A stretch of 44,210 bases of DNA from Comamonas badia DSM 17552 (GTDB lineage Bacteria; Pseudomonadota; Gammaproteobacteria; Burkholderiales; Burkholderiaceae_C): assembly GCF_000484635.1 (NCBI RefSeq), contig NZ_AXVM01000011.1, positions 1 to 44,210 on the forward strand, given 5' to 3'. The notes beneath the pieces are model-generated. The model made no database searches, was not told the origin of the DNA, and was given only the letters and a program-made list of their open reading frames with translations. Below are positions 32,886 through 42,214 of this stretch, in pieces (position 1 is the stretch's first letter; each line of letters opens with the position of its first letter). A program made the translations under genes and the position numbers.

Positions 32886-34166
32886 ATGCATATCGACACC
32901 CTGGCGGTCCACGCCGGCTACTCCCCTGACCCCACCACCAAGTCGGCGGCGGTGCCGATCTACCAGACCACTTCCTATGTCTTCGACAGCGCGCAGCACG
33001 GCGCGGACCTCTTCGACCTCAAGGTGCCGGGCAACATCTACACGCGCATCATGAACCCGACCACCGACGTGCTGGAAAAGCGCCTCGCGGCGCTCGAAGG
33101 CGGCGTGGCGGCGCTGGCCTTCGCGTCGGGCATGTCGGCCATCACGGCGGCGATCCAGACCATCGCCGAGGCGGGCGACAACATCGTCAGCTCCAGCACG
33201 CTCTACGGCGGCACCTACAACCTGTTTGCCCACACCTTTCCGCAGCAGGGCATCACGGTGCGCTTCGCCGACCCGCGCAAGCCCGAGAGCTTCGGCGCGC
33301 TGATCGACGAACGCACCAAGGCCATCTTTTGCGAATCCATCGGCAACCCGCTGGGCAACGTGACCGACATCCGCGCGCTGGCCGACGTGGCGCACGCCCA
33401 CGGCGTGCCGCTGATCGTGGACAACACCGTGCCCAGCCCCTACCTGCTGCGCCCGATCGAGCACGGCGCGGACATCGTGGTGCACGCGCTCACCAAGTAC
33501 CTGAACGGCCACGGCAACAGCATAGGCGGGGCCATCGTGGACAGCGGCAAGTTCCCCTGGGCCGAGCACAAGGCCCGCTTCAAGCGCCTGAACGAGCCCG
33601 ACGTGAGCTACCACGGCGTGGTCTACACCGAGGCGCTGGGCCCGGCCGCGTACATCGGCCGCGCGCGCGTGGTGCCGCTGCGCAACACCGGCGCGGCGCT
33701 GGCGCCGCACAGCGCCTTCCTGATCCTGCAGGGCATCGAAACCCTGGGCCTGCGCATGGAGCGCACCTGCGAAAACGCGCAGAAAATCGCCGAAACGCTG
33801 GAGAAACACCCCAAGGTGGAATGGGTGCGCTACGCCGGCCTGCCCAGCCACCCGGACCATGCGCTGGTGCAACGGCAACTGGGCGGCAAGGCTTCGGGCA
33901 TCGTCTCGTTCAACCTCAAATCCAGCGGCGACCCGCGCGCCGCCGGGGCGCGCTTCCTCGACGCGCTCAAGCTCTTCTACCGCCTGGTGAACATCGGCGA
34001 CACGCGCTCGCTCGCCACGCACCCGGCCAGCACCACGCACCGCCAGCTCAACCCCGAGGAGCTGGCGAGCGCCGGCGTGACCGAGGGCATGATCCGCCTG
34101 TCCATCGGCATCGAACACATCAGCGACCTGCTTGCCGACCTGAACCAGGCCCTCGAAGCCGTCTGA
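32886..34166 (+). CDS. O-acetylhomoserine sulfhydrylase (MetY/MetZ type)
   Basis: A 426-residue PLP enzyme joining sulfide with an activated homoserine. The start MHIDTLAVHAGYSPDPTT is typical of MetY. YTRIMNPTTDVLEKRLAALE, ALAFASGMSAITAAIQTIAE and SSSTLYGGTYNLFAHTF are PLP-fold blocks. VVHALTKYLNGHGNSIGG has the Lys, and LVNIGDTRSLATHPASTTH is a signature of this subfamily. Use of acetyl- or succinyl-homoserine cannot be settled, though the length favours O-acetylhomoserine. With metC at 24662 the genome has both routes to homocysteine. A terminator made by a palindromic repeat follows. Confidence 0.93.
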   Translation: MHIDTLAVHAGYSPDPTTKSAAVPIYQTTSYVFDSAQHGADLFDLKVPGNIYTRIMNPTTDVLEKRLAALEGGVAALAFASGMSAITAAIQTIAEAGDNIVSSSTLYGGTYNLFAHTFPQQGITVRFADPRKPESFGALIDERTKAIFCESIGNPLGNVTDIRALADVAHAHGVPLIVDNTVPSPYLLRPIEHGADIVVHALTKYLNGHGNSIGGAIVDSGKFPWAEHKARFKRLNEPDVSYHGVVYTEALGPAAYIGRARVVPLRNTGAALAPHSAFLILQGIETLGLRMERTCENAQKIAETLEKHPKVEWVRYAGLPSHPDHALVQRQLGGKASGIVSFNLKSSGDPRAAGARFLDALKLFYRLVNIGDTRSLATHPASTTHRQLNPEELASAGVTEGMIRLSIGIEHISDLLADLNQALEAV

Positions 34167-34177
34167 GGTTTCAAGCG

Positions 34178-34225
34178 AAAAGAGCCACCAGGGCTTTTCC
34201 AGCAAGCGCTGGCAGCTCTTTTTTT
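34178..34225 (+). terminator. metY terminator formed by palindromic repeat R4
   Basis: AAAAGAGC (34178-34185) pairs with GCTCTTTT (34215-34222), enclosing a second hairpin CCAGC/GCTGG (34199-34212). Seven T run from 34219. The inner part, CCAGCAAGCGCTGGCAGCT, is the core of the repeat family also found in gluQ and between guaB and guaA. It lies 12 bases after the metY stop. Confidence 0.8.
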
Positions 34226-34234
34226 GGAGTATCT

Positions 34235-35518
34235 CTAAATCATCCCCAGCATGCGCGGCAGCCACAGGCTCATCGCGGGCCAGTAGGTGACGGCGACGAG
34301 AAAGCCCAGCATCGCCAGCAGCCAGGGCCAGACGGCCACCGTCAGCTCGGTAATTCCCATCTTGGTGATGCCCGAAGCGACGTACAGGTTCAGGCCCACC
34401 GGCGGATGGCACATGCCGACTTCCATGTTCACCACCATCAGGATACCCAGGTGAATGGGGTCTATGCCCAGCTTCATCGCGATCGGAAACAGGATCGGCG
34501 CGAAGATCAGCATGATCGACGAGGGCTCCATGAAGTTGCCCGCCAGCAGCAGGACGACATTGACCGCCAGCAGGAAGCCGATCACGCCCAGGCCGTGGCT
34601 CATGATCCAGTCGGCCATGGCCTGCGGGATGTTCTCGTTGGCCATGATGAAGCTGAACAGCGCCGCGTTGGTGATGATGTACAGCAGCATCGCGCTCATG
34701 TTGGCGGAGTTCAGCAGCACCTTGGGCACGTCCTTCAGGCCCATGTCCTTGTAGATGAACACCGCGACGAAGAAGGCGTAGACCGCGCTCATGGCCGCGG
34801 CCTCGGTGGGCGTGAAGATGCCGGCGTAGATGCCGCCCATCACCACGATGATCAAGAGCAGCCCCCAGACCGACTCGCGAAAGGCCTTCCAGCGTTCGCC
34901 CCAGCTGGCCTTGGGCAGGCGCGGGTAGTCGTTCTTGCGCGCGCGCCACCAGGTCACCAGGCCCAGCACGAAGGCCAGCACGATGCCGGGGATGACGCCG
35001 GCCATGAACAAGGCGCCGACCGAGGTATTGGTGGCCACGGCGTACATCACCATCACGATGGAGGGCGGGATCAGGATGCCGAGCGCCCCCGAGGTGGTGA
35101 TGACACCCGCGCCGAAGCGCTTCGGGAAGCCCGCCTTGACCATGGCCGGCAGCAGGATGGAGCCTATGGCCACCACCGTCGCCGGGCTGGAACCCGACAC
35201 CGCCGCGAACAGCGCGCAGGCCATCACGCCGCCCAGGCCCAGGCCGCCGTACCAGTGGCCGACCATGGCGGTGGCGAAGCGGATCATGCGCTTGGCCACG
35301 CCCCCGTGGGTGAGGAAGTTGCCCGCCAGAATGAAGAACGGGATGGCCATGATCTCGAACTTCTCGATGCCGGTGAAGAGCTTGAGCGCCACCGATTCCA
35401 GCGGCACGTCGGTGAAGCCGAACAAAAAACTCAGCACCGTCAGGCCCAGCGCGATCGACACCGGCATGCCGGTGAGCATCAGCGCCGCGAGGAGGAAGAA
35501 GATGATGGCGGCGTTCAC
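34235..35518 (-). CDS. TRAP transporter large permease DctM
   Basis: A 427-residue membrane protein with about 12 hydrophobic segments, the ion-coupled transport subunit of a TRAP system. LLAALMLTGMPVSIALGLTV, IPFFILAGNFLTHGGVAKRM, ALGILIPPSIVMVMYAVATN and HLGILMVVNMEVGMCHPPVG are DctM signatures. The GTG start overlaps the dctQ stop (GTGA), so the two permease subunits are translated together. The gene runs toward metY and ends nine bases after the metY terminator. Confidence 0.95.
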   Translation of the reverse strand: MNAAIIFFLLAALMLTGMPVSIALGLTVLSFLFGFTDVPLESVALKLFTGIEKFEIMAIPFFILAGNFLTHGGVAKRMIRFATAMVGHWYGGLGLGGVMACALFAAVSGSSPATVVAIGSILLPAMVKAGFPKRFGAGVITTSGALGILIPPSIVMVMYAVATNTSVGALFMAGVIPGIVLAFVLGLVTWWRARKNDYPRLPKASWGERWKAFRESVWGLLLIIVVMGGIYAGIFTPTEAAAMSAVYAFFVAVFIYKDMGLKDVPKVLLNSANMSAMLLYIITNAALFSFIMANENIPQAMADWIMSHGLGVIGFLLAVNVVLLLAGNFMEPSSIMLIFAPILFPIAMKLGIDPIHLGILMVVNMEVGMCHPPVGLNLYVASGITKMGITELTVAVWPWLLAMLGFLVAVTYWPAMSLWLPRMLGMI

Positions 35519-36216
35519 GGCTTGCCTCCCCGAGGCTTGCCGGTCTCATCCGGGTGCAGGTTGTCGCGCAGGCCGTAGGGGTCGGCTTCGCCCGCATCCT
35601 TGAAGGGCGGCGCCACCACCGGCTCCTCGTCATCGTCCAGGCCGTCCACATGGCCGTGGTCGTGGTGCGGCAGCTCGCCGGTGCGGATGAAGCTGACCAG
35701 CACCTGCAGAAAGCGGAAGCACATCAATCCGCTGCCCAGCGGAATCGCGCTGTACACCACCCAGGTGGGCCATTCCAGATCGGGCGTCGTCGGGCCTTCG
35801 ATGAGGTGCTCCACATTCATACCCAGGGCGTTGAAGATGCCGTAGTGCGCGCCGTTCTCCCAGACGAATTTGCCGCCCATCCAGGCCACCACGCCCGTGA
35901 ACAGGGCCCCCGCGGCCAGGCCGAAGATGATGAATTTGCTGCGCAGCGGCGTCTGCATGCGGTTGATGAGCACGTCCACACCCACATGGATGCCGGTGCG
36001 CACACCGTAGGCCGCACCGAACTTGGCCATCCAGACGAACATGATGATGGTCAGTTCCTGCGCCCAGGTCAGATTGACGGAGAGCAGCCAGTCCTGCAGG
36101 CCGGGAATGGCATAGCCGGCGGTATAGCGGTGCACCACCGCGACGAAGACGATGAGCGTGGCGGCGCCCATCAGGAAGGCGATCAGCCACTCTTCCAGGT
36201 GATCGAGGATTTTCAT
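35515..36216 (-). CDS. TRAP transporter small permease DctQ
   Basis: A 233-residue protein with four membrane segments. The ATG at 36216 has AGGTG six bases upstream; a GTG three codons earlier lacks a site. LEEWLIAFLMGAATLIVFVA and NLTWAQELTIIMFVWMAKFG, then VRTGIHVGVDVLI, are DctQ signatures. After the last membrane segment comes a charged tail with a His-rich patch (ELPHHDHGHVDGLDDDEE) that is longer than usual. Its ribosome site directly follows a terminator-like hairpin after dctP. Confidence 0.93.
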   Translation of the reverse strand: MKILDHLEEWLIAFLMGAATLIVFVAVVHRYTAGYAIPGLQDWLLSVNLTWAQELTIIMFVWMAKFGAAYGVRTGIHVGVDVLINRMQTPLRSKFIIFGLAAGALFTGVVAWMGGKFVWENGAHYGIFNALGMNVEHLIEGPTTPDLEWPTWVVYSAIPLGSGLMCFRFLQVLVSFIRTGELPHHDHGHVDGLDDDEEPVVAPPFKDAGEADPYGLRDNLHPDETGKPRGGKP

Positions 36217-36227
36217 GGTTTTCACCT

Positions 36228-36264
36228 AAAAAATGAGCGTTGAACGGTTGCCGCTCAACGCTCA
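36228..36264 (-). terminator. Intergenic terminator/attenuator between dctP and dctQ
   Basis: TGAGCGTTGA (36234-36243) pairs perfectly with TCAACGCTCA (36255-36264), an 11-base loop. On the reverse (coding) strand the stem is followed directly by six T (36233-36228), then by AGGTG, the dctQ ribosome site. It begins 21 bases after the dctP stop. It can act as a partial terminator, letting dctP be made in excess over dctQM. Confidence 0.85.
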
Positions 36265-36285
36265 ATGCCTGATTTTCAGTAGGTA

Positions 36286-37317
36286 TCAGAGCTTGGTCGG
36301 ATCAAACCCCGTGGCCTTGTAGACCTCCTGGATGGTGTCCTTGCCGATGCGGCTGGCCATCTTCTCGTGTACCGGAACCAGCGCCTTCTTGAGCGCGGCG
36401 CGCTCCTCGGCCGTGGGCGTGTAGATCTCGGTTTTGCCGCTCTTCTTCACCTCGGCCAGCGCGCGGTCGTTCTCGTCCTGCGCGATCTGGTTGGCGTAGG
36501 CCGTAGCCTGGCGCATCGCGTCTTCCAGCTGGCCGCGCACGTCGGCGGGCAGGCCGTCCCAGAACTTCTTGTTGGTGATGACCGCATAGCCGAGGTAGCC
36601 ATGGTGGGTCATGCTCAGGTGTTTCTGCACCTCGTGCATCTTCTGGGTGTAGAAATTGGACGGCGGGTTCTCGGTGGCGTCCACCACGCCGGTCTGCAGC
36701 GCCTGGTAGGTTTCACCGAAGGCGATCACCTGCGGAATGCCACCGAGCGCGCGGATCTGCTCCTCGATCACCTTGGAGGACTGGATGCGGTACTTCAGGC
36801 CCTTGTAATCCGCCACGCCGTGCAGCGGCCGGTTGGCCGAGAACACCTTGAAGCCGTTGTCCCAGTAGGCCAGGCCCTTGACGCCGCGCGGCTCCAGCCT
36901 GGTGAACAGCCTGGCGCCCACCGGGCCGGTGGTGATCTTGTGCAGCTCGTCGCGGTTGTCGAAGATGTAGGGCAGGTCGAACACCTCGAATTCCTTGGCG
37001 CCCAGCGGGCCGAACTTGGCCAGCGAGGGCGCCAGCATCTGGACCGAGCCGAGCTGCAGCGCCTCCATCTCTTCCTTGTCCTTGTAGAGGGCGCTGTTGG
37101 CGTACACCTCGACCTTGACCTTGCCGCCGGTCAGCTCCTCGGCCTTCCTGGCGAAGAACTCGCTGCCCTTGCCCTTGGGTGTGTCGTGCGCCACCACATG
37201 GCTGAACTTGATCACGATGGGCGATTGCGCCCGTGCGATGAATGGCGCCCCTGCCAGACCCGCCAGAGACAACGCCGCCAGAACCGGACGGCGACCCACT
37301 TTGATCGATTCACGCAT
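36286..37317 (-). CDS. TRAP transporter solute-binding protein DctP
   Basis: A 343-residue periplasmic protein started at 37317 behind AGGAG. A signal peptide (VGRRPVLAALSLAGLAGAPF, cleavage ARAQ-S) is visible. IVIKFSHVVAHDTPKGKGSE, VKVEVYANSALYKDKEEMEA and FGETYQALQTGVVDATENPP are DctP family blocks. The Arg in GLKYRIQSSKV is the usual carboxylate-binding residue, so the ligand is an organic acid. The C4-dicarboxylate DctP subgroup is the closest match by pattern. It is the first transporter gene and is separated from dctQM by an attenuator-like hairpin. Confidence 0.93.
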   Translation of the reverse strand: MRESIKVGRRPVLAALSLAGLAGAPFIARAQSPIVIKFSHVVAHDTPKGKGSEFFARKAEELTGGKVKVEVYANSALYKDKEEMEALQLGSVQMLAPSLAKFGPLGAKEFEVFDLPYIFDNRDELHKITTGPVGARLFTRLEPRGVKGLAYWDNGFKVFSANRPLHGVADYKGLKYRIQSSKVIEEQIRALGGIPQVIAFGETYQALQTGVVDATENPPSNFYTQKMHEVQKHLSMTHHGYLGYAVITNKKFWDGLPADVRGQLEDAMRQATAYANQIAQDENDRALAEVKKSGKTEIYTPTAEERAALKKALVPVHEKMASRIGKDTIQEVYKATGFDPTKL

Positions 37318-37452
37318 GCAAGCACTCCTGTGGAAAAGAAAAAACGGCGTGGCCGCAAACTCCAGCCCACCGCGCGTGGGAGCGATTCTGTTGCATGGAG
37401 CCCGCCGCGCCACCCGGAAAAACCCTGTCTGATCAGGAATTCCTGACATGCA

Positions 37453-38580
37453 TCAGCCGCCGTGCAGCAAACCGGCGACATGAGCACCGATCGCCAGACA
37501 ACTGGTAAGCCCCGGCGATTCGATGCCCAGCAGGTTGACGAGCCCCGGCACGCCATGCACGTTCGGCCCCTGGATCGCGAAATCCGCCGCAGGCCCGCCC
37601 TGCCCCTGGATCTTCGGTCGCATGCCGGCATAGGCAGGCAGCAGCGCCCCATCGGGCAGGCCTGGCCAGTAGCGGCGCACCTCGCCATAGAAAACCCGGG
37701 CCCGGCGTGCATCCACGTGCAGGTCGCTTGGGTCATCCACCCACTGCACATCGGGCCCGAAGCGCGCCTGGCCGGCCAGATCGAGCGTCAGGTGCACACC
37801 CAGACCGGCCGCCTCCGGCAAGGGATAAATCAGGCGCGAGAACGGCGCACGCACGCCGCAGGCAAAGTAATTGCCCTTGGCATAAAACGCCTGGGGAATG
37901 AACGCCGCAGACAGTCCTTCGGTATGCCGTGCCAGCTTCACCGCATCCAAGCCGGCGGCATTCACCAGCCATGCCGTTTCAAGCTGCGCGCCATCCTGGG
38001 TGTGCAGCCGCAGCATCCCTCGCACACGGGCGACGCGCTCGACACGCGTGCGCAGCACCACCATGGCGCCCTGCTGCTCCAAGTCGGCCTGCAGTGCCAG
38101 CATCAATGCATGGCTGTCAACGATGCCGGTGCTGGGCGAAAGCAGCGCGGCGTGGCAGGCCAGCTGCGGCTCCAGCCGCCGTGCACTGGCGCCATCAAGC
38201 CACTGCAGATCGCCCACCCCGTTGGCCTCGCCCTGCGCCGCCAGGACCCGCAGGGCGTCTGCCTGCCGCAGGGAAGTCGCCACGATAAGCTTGCCGCAGC
38301 GGCTATGGGGTATGCCGCGCTGCCTGCAGTAGTCGTACAACAGCGCGCGGCCCTGCACGCACAGCAGCGCCTTAAGCGACCCCGTGGGGTAATAGAGGCC
38401 GGAGTGAACCACCTCGCTGCTGCGCGCACTGGTCTGTGTGCCGATCGCACCCTCCGCCTCCAGCACCAGCACCTCGCGCCCCTGCAAAGCCAGCGCGCGC
38501 GCCACCGCCAGGCCAACGACACCAGCGCCTACCACCACGCACTGCACGCGATCTGCCACGCTTAGCCGCTCCATCATCAA
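37453..38580 (-). CDS. FAD-dependent 2-hydroxyacid/D-amino-acid-type dehydrogenase (LhgO-like)
   Basis: A 375-residue flavoprotein. The N-terminal FAD site is [20 protein letters not shown] with [20 protein letters not shown], the DAO fold. [20 protein letters not shown] is characteristic of the L-2-hydroxyglutarate oxidase and related group. [15 protein letters not shown] and [12 protein letters not shown] follow in order. The likely reaction is oxidation of a 2-hydroxyacid to a 2-oxoacid, with electrons to the quinone pool or oxygen. It sits 135 bases upstream of dctP on the same strand, suggesting that the TRAP system imports its substrate. The exact substrate is inference. Confidence 0.82.
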   Translation of the reverse strand: MMMERLSVADRVQCVVVGAGVVGLAVARALALQGREVLVLEAEGAIGTQTSARSSEVVHSGLYYPTGSLKALLCVQGRALLYDYCRQRGIPHSRCGKLIVATSLRQADALRVLAAQGEANGVGDLQWLDGASARRLEPQLACHAALLSPSTGIVDSHALMLALQADLEQQGAMVVLRTRVERVARVRGMLRLHTQDGAQLETAWLVNAAGLDAVKLARHTEGLSAAFIPQAFYAKGNYFACGVRAPFSRLIYPLPEAAGLGVHLTLDLAGQARFGPDVQWVDDPSDLHVDARRARVFYGEVRRYWPGLPDGALLPAYAGMRPKIQGQGGPAADFAIQGPNVHGVPGLVNLLGIESPGLTSCLAIGAHVAGLLHGG

Positions 38581-38615
38581 CGGGATCGTAATTCCGTGTG
38601 GTTACCCCACTCGTT

Positions 38616-38987
38616 TCACATCAGCACCGGTTCCCGATGCTCTGAACGCGCATCAACCGCGCTCACGACGTTGTATATGGTACGTTCATGGACCACGCGA
38701 TCCTTGCCGGTCAGGCCGGGCCTGCAGCGCATCCTGACCCTTGCCGTCACCTCGGATCGCGCGGCATCGACGGCGAAGGATTCCCGTCCCGCCAAAGGCT
38801 CCACAACGGCCCAGTTGGTGAGGCCGCCGACACCAGTTGAGATCTCCTGTCGACCGTGGATGGCGTAGTTGCAGCGAAACGAAACCACCCCGGCCGGCGT
38901 GACAGCTACATAGAGGCCGTCACGGCCGTTCACCTCGTAGAGCTTGTCTTTCGGCTTGAGGTTGCGCAACTTGGTATCGGTCAGCAT
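38616..38987 (-). pseudogene. Hybrid remnant: P4-type integrase N-terminus joined to phage head-tail connector C-terminus
   Basis: One continuous 123-residue frame made of two unrelated phage or island genes. Residues 1-50 (MLTDTKLRNLKPKDKLYEVN, DGLYVAVTPAGVVSFRCNY, HGRQE) are the DUF4102 N-terminal domain of a P4-type tyrosine integrase. From about residue 58 the sequence (WAVVEPLAGRESFAVDAARS, EVTARVRMRCRPGLTGKDRV, ERTIYNVVSAVDA, HREPVLM) matches the second half of SPP1 gp16-like head-tail adaptors. The junction is near 38815-38845. Neither part can work: the integrase lacks its catalytic domain and the connector its N-terminus. A deletion fused them in frame. It marks a former prophage or island at this place. 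Confidence 0.75.
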
Positions 38988-39295
38988 GGTGAAGTTGAGC
39001 CCCGAACCCTGACAGGTTCGGGCGTGACGGCACTGCCGAACACGCATTTCAAAGGTACAAGGGATTGAAGCTGAATGGCCGTAACGGCAAAGACGGCACG
39101 GGGCGCAGCCCGAAAGCCCGGCGGCGCGAAGCGCCGACACGCCCAGGCCGGCCGTGCCATCTTTATATTTCTCGAAACGCCCTCATATTGCCGGGCAAAA
39201 GCACTTTCTATCCGCACCCGGACAGGTGCCACCCATGAAAACAGAGTTCAACCGAGGGCTGTCGCGCATGGGCGCTTTGAAACAGGAATGCGTCA
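38988..39295. other. Noncoding stretch before the arginase gene
   Basis: No gene is supported. A frame from 39237 (MKTEFNRGLSRMGALKQECV) runs into the arginase start but has no recognisable family and may be a short leader. Several GC-rich hairpins are visible around 39110-39140 (GCCCGGCGGCGCGAAGCGCC). Confidence 0.4.
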
Positions 39296-40162
39296 ATGCC
39301 CACAAAGACACTCCGACTGAACATGCCGCAATGGCAAGGCGGCACTGAGCCCGCCTATCGTTTCGGCGCCGAACTGCTGCGCTGGCTGGCACCTGCGCAC
39401 GAAGGGCCGGAAGAAACGATAGAGGTTCCCGCAGCCAACGGCCAGCCACTGGAAATCGAACAAGGCATCAAAGCACGCATGGTCCTGCTGGCGCAGGCGC
39501 GCGCTGCGCGGGCCGCCATCGAGCGGCACCAGCCCGATCGCATCGTCACGCTGGGCGGGGACTGCCTTGTTGACCTTGCCCCGATGGCCTACTTGAATCG
39601 CCGCTATGACGGCAAGCTGGGCGTGCTGTGGGTCGATGCTCACCCGGACGTCATGAGCGCCGCCGAGTTCTCGCACGCCCATGCTCATGTGCTGGGTATG
39701 CTGCTGGGGCGCGGCGACGCGGATTTCACGGCCGAGGTTGAGCACAAGCTGAACCCGGCGCGCGTGATGATCGCCGGCATGAGCGATTGGACGCCCGCCG
39801 AGGGAAACATTCTTCAGGAGTTGGGCATCCGGCATACCCCGGCAGCCGACCTTGCTGAGAGCAGCCAGTCGATCCTCGACTGGATCAAAGCCGAAGGCAT
39901 CTCGCACCTGGCGGTGCATTTCGACCTGGACGTGCTCGATGCCGCCCACTTCTCGCCGCTGCTGTTCAACAAGCCAGAGCAGCCGGAAGGCACGTTCGAC
40001 GGCATCGTGCAAGGCACGATGCGGCTGGGCCAAGTCATTCGGCTGTTGCAGGATGTGAGTAGCGCCTGTGACATGGTTGGGTTGGCCTTTGCGGAGTTCC
40101 TGCCGTGGGACATGCTGCGCCTCAAGAATGCAATGGCCAGCCTGCCCATCATGCAACGCTGA
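39296..40162 (+). CDS. Arginase family protein
   Basis: A 288-residue ureohydrolase-fold enzyme. The metal-site blocks are VTLGGDCLVDLAPMAYLN (87-90), VLWVDAHPDVMSAAEF (114-118) and AVHFDLDVLDAAHF (Asp210, Asp212, Asp215). In true arginases the first block is GGDH; here the His is Cys90, as in a separate branch of the family, so the dinuclear manganese site may be altered and the substrate is not safely arginine. AGMSDWTPAEG and the C-terminal VGLAFAEFLPWD are other features. It stands alone between a phage/integrase remnant and the repeat-rich guaA flank, and is probably island cargo. Confidence 0.85.
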   Translation: MPTKTLRLNMPQWQGGTEPAYRFGAELLRWLAPAHEGPEETIEVPAANGQPLEIEQGIKARMVLLAQARAARAAIERHQPDRIVTLGGDCLVDLAPMAYLNRRYDGKLGVLWVDAHPDVMSAAEFSHAHAHVLGMLLGRGDADFTAEVEHKLNPARVMIAGMSDWTPAEGNILQELGIRHTPAADLAESSQSILDWIKAEGISHLAVHFDLDVLDAAHFSPLLFNKPEQPEGTFDGIVQGTMRLGQVIRLLQDVSSACDMVGLAFAEFLPWDMLRLKNAMASLPIMQR

Positions 40163-40273
40163 CCGGCCCCTGTAACACCGCCGCCTGAGCCAGCGCGAAG
40201 GCGGCGGCGTCCTAATTTGGCTGTTGGGCTTGAGCACCGGGCGCGACCACTGCCGCGCCCGGATTTGCGTTGC

Positions 40274-40306
40274 ACCGCGCCCAGGGCGGAACGGCCTGGG
40301 CGCGGT
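40274..40306. terminator. Strong GC stem-loop downstream of the arginase gene
   Basis: ACCGCGCCCAGG (40274-40285) pairs perfectly with CCTGGGCGCGGT (40295-40306), loop of nine bases. Only a weak TTATT follows. It could be a terminator for the arginase transcript or, read in reverse, for guaA. Confidence 0.5.
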
Positions 40307-40400
40307 TATTCCTTCGTCTCGATGGGCCACCCCACGACACGCGGCAATCCGGCCTCGATTTTTACCGTCAACTCTACCGCCAACTTTTTCTGCTGGCCGG

Positions 40401-40479
40401 CGATAGCCACCGATAGCTTCTGTGACGTATTTCTTTATAGATCAACGCGTTACGTCAGTTTTTCGATAGCTGGCGATAG
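40401..40479. repeat. Two CGATAG pairs flanking an inverted repeat
   Basis: CGATAG occurs at 40401, 40411, 40464 and 40474, that is two pairs each with one helical turn between the starts. Between the pairs lies TGACGTA (40423-40429) and TACGTCA (40451-40457). Paired direct repeats on both sides of an inverted core are how arm-type sites of tyrosine integrases are often arranged. Confidence 0.6.
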
Positions 40480-40483
40480 TCCT

Positions 40484-40518
40484 CGAAGGACCTAAATTCA
40501 CCCCCGAAGGACGTCAAT

Positions 40519-40525
<7 letters not shown>
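40484..40525. repeat. Tandem 21-bp repeat overlapping the guaA stop codon
   Basis: CGAAGGACCTAAATTCACCCC (first 20 bases shown by position 40484-40503) and its neighbour at 40505-40525 differ at three of 21 positions. The second copy contains the guaA stop codon (40519-40521). Confidence 0.7.
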
Positions 40526-42138
<1,613 letters not shown>

Positions 42139-42149
42139 GGATTTATAAG

Positions 42150-42190
42150 AAAAACGGCTTCAGCGCTTGCCTGGCAAGCGCTGGCAGCTA
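42150..42190 (-). terminator. Palindromic repeat R5 between guaB and guaA (attenuator-like)
   Basis: CAGCGCTTGCC (42161-42171) and GGCAAGCGCTG (42173-42183) form a perfect 11-bp hairpin with a one-base centre. On the coding strand the stem is followed by AAGCC and five T (42154-42150). It is the cleanest copy of the repeat family in the window and could reduce read-through from guaB into guaA. Confidence 0.65.
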
Positions 42191-42214
42191 TCAATATGAA
42201 GATGCCTGAAGGAC

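Larger units (their letters stand above)
40163..40518. other. Repeat-rich noncoding region downstream of guaA (possible att region)
   Basis: No gene is supported in these 356 bases. In order it holds: a CCGCCGCCT/AGGCGGCGG stem after the arginase stop (a possible terminator without a T run), a perfect 12-bp stem (40274-40306), two pairs of CGATAG at exactly 10-base spacing (40401/40411 and 40464/40474) around the inverted repeat TGACGTA/TACGTCA (40423-40457), and a tandem 21-base repeat reaching into the guaA stop (40484-40525). The base composition drops sharply after 40350. Confidence 0.6.

Noticed and set aside
32454-35651. A 1065-codon reverse-strand frame over dctM and metY
   Set aside because: It is out of frame with dctM and antisense to metY, both of which have full sets of family motifs. 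The translation is low-complexity Arg/Gly/His.
38581-38620. A second copy of the guaA-end direct repeat near the phage remnant
   Set aside because: TTACCCCACTCGTTTCAC is only loosely similar to the guaA end; the match is too short and imperfect to call an att site.
40163-40201. Standard Rho-independent terminator after the arginase gene
   Set aside because: The CCGCCGCCT/AGGCGGCGG stem is good, but no T run follows, so I list it only as part of the noncoding region.
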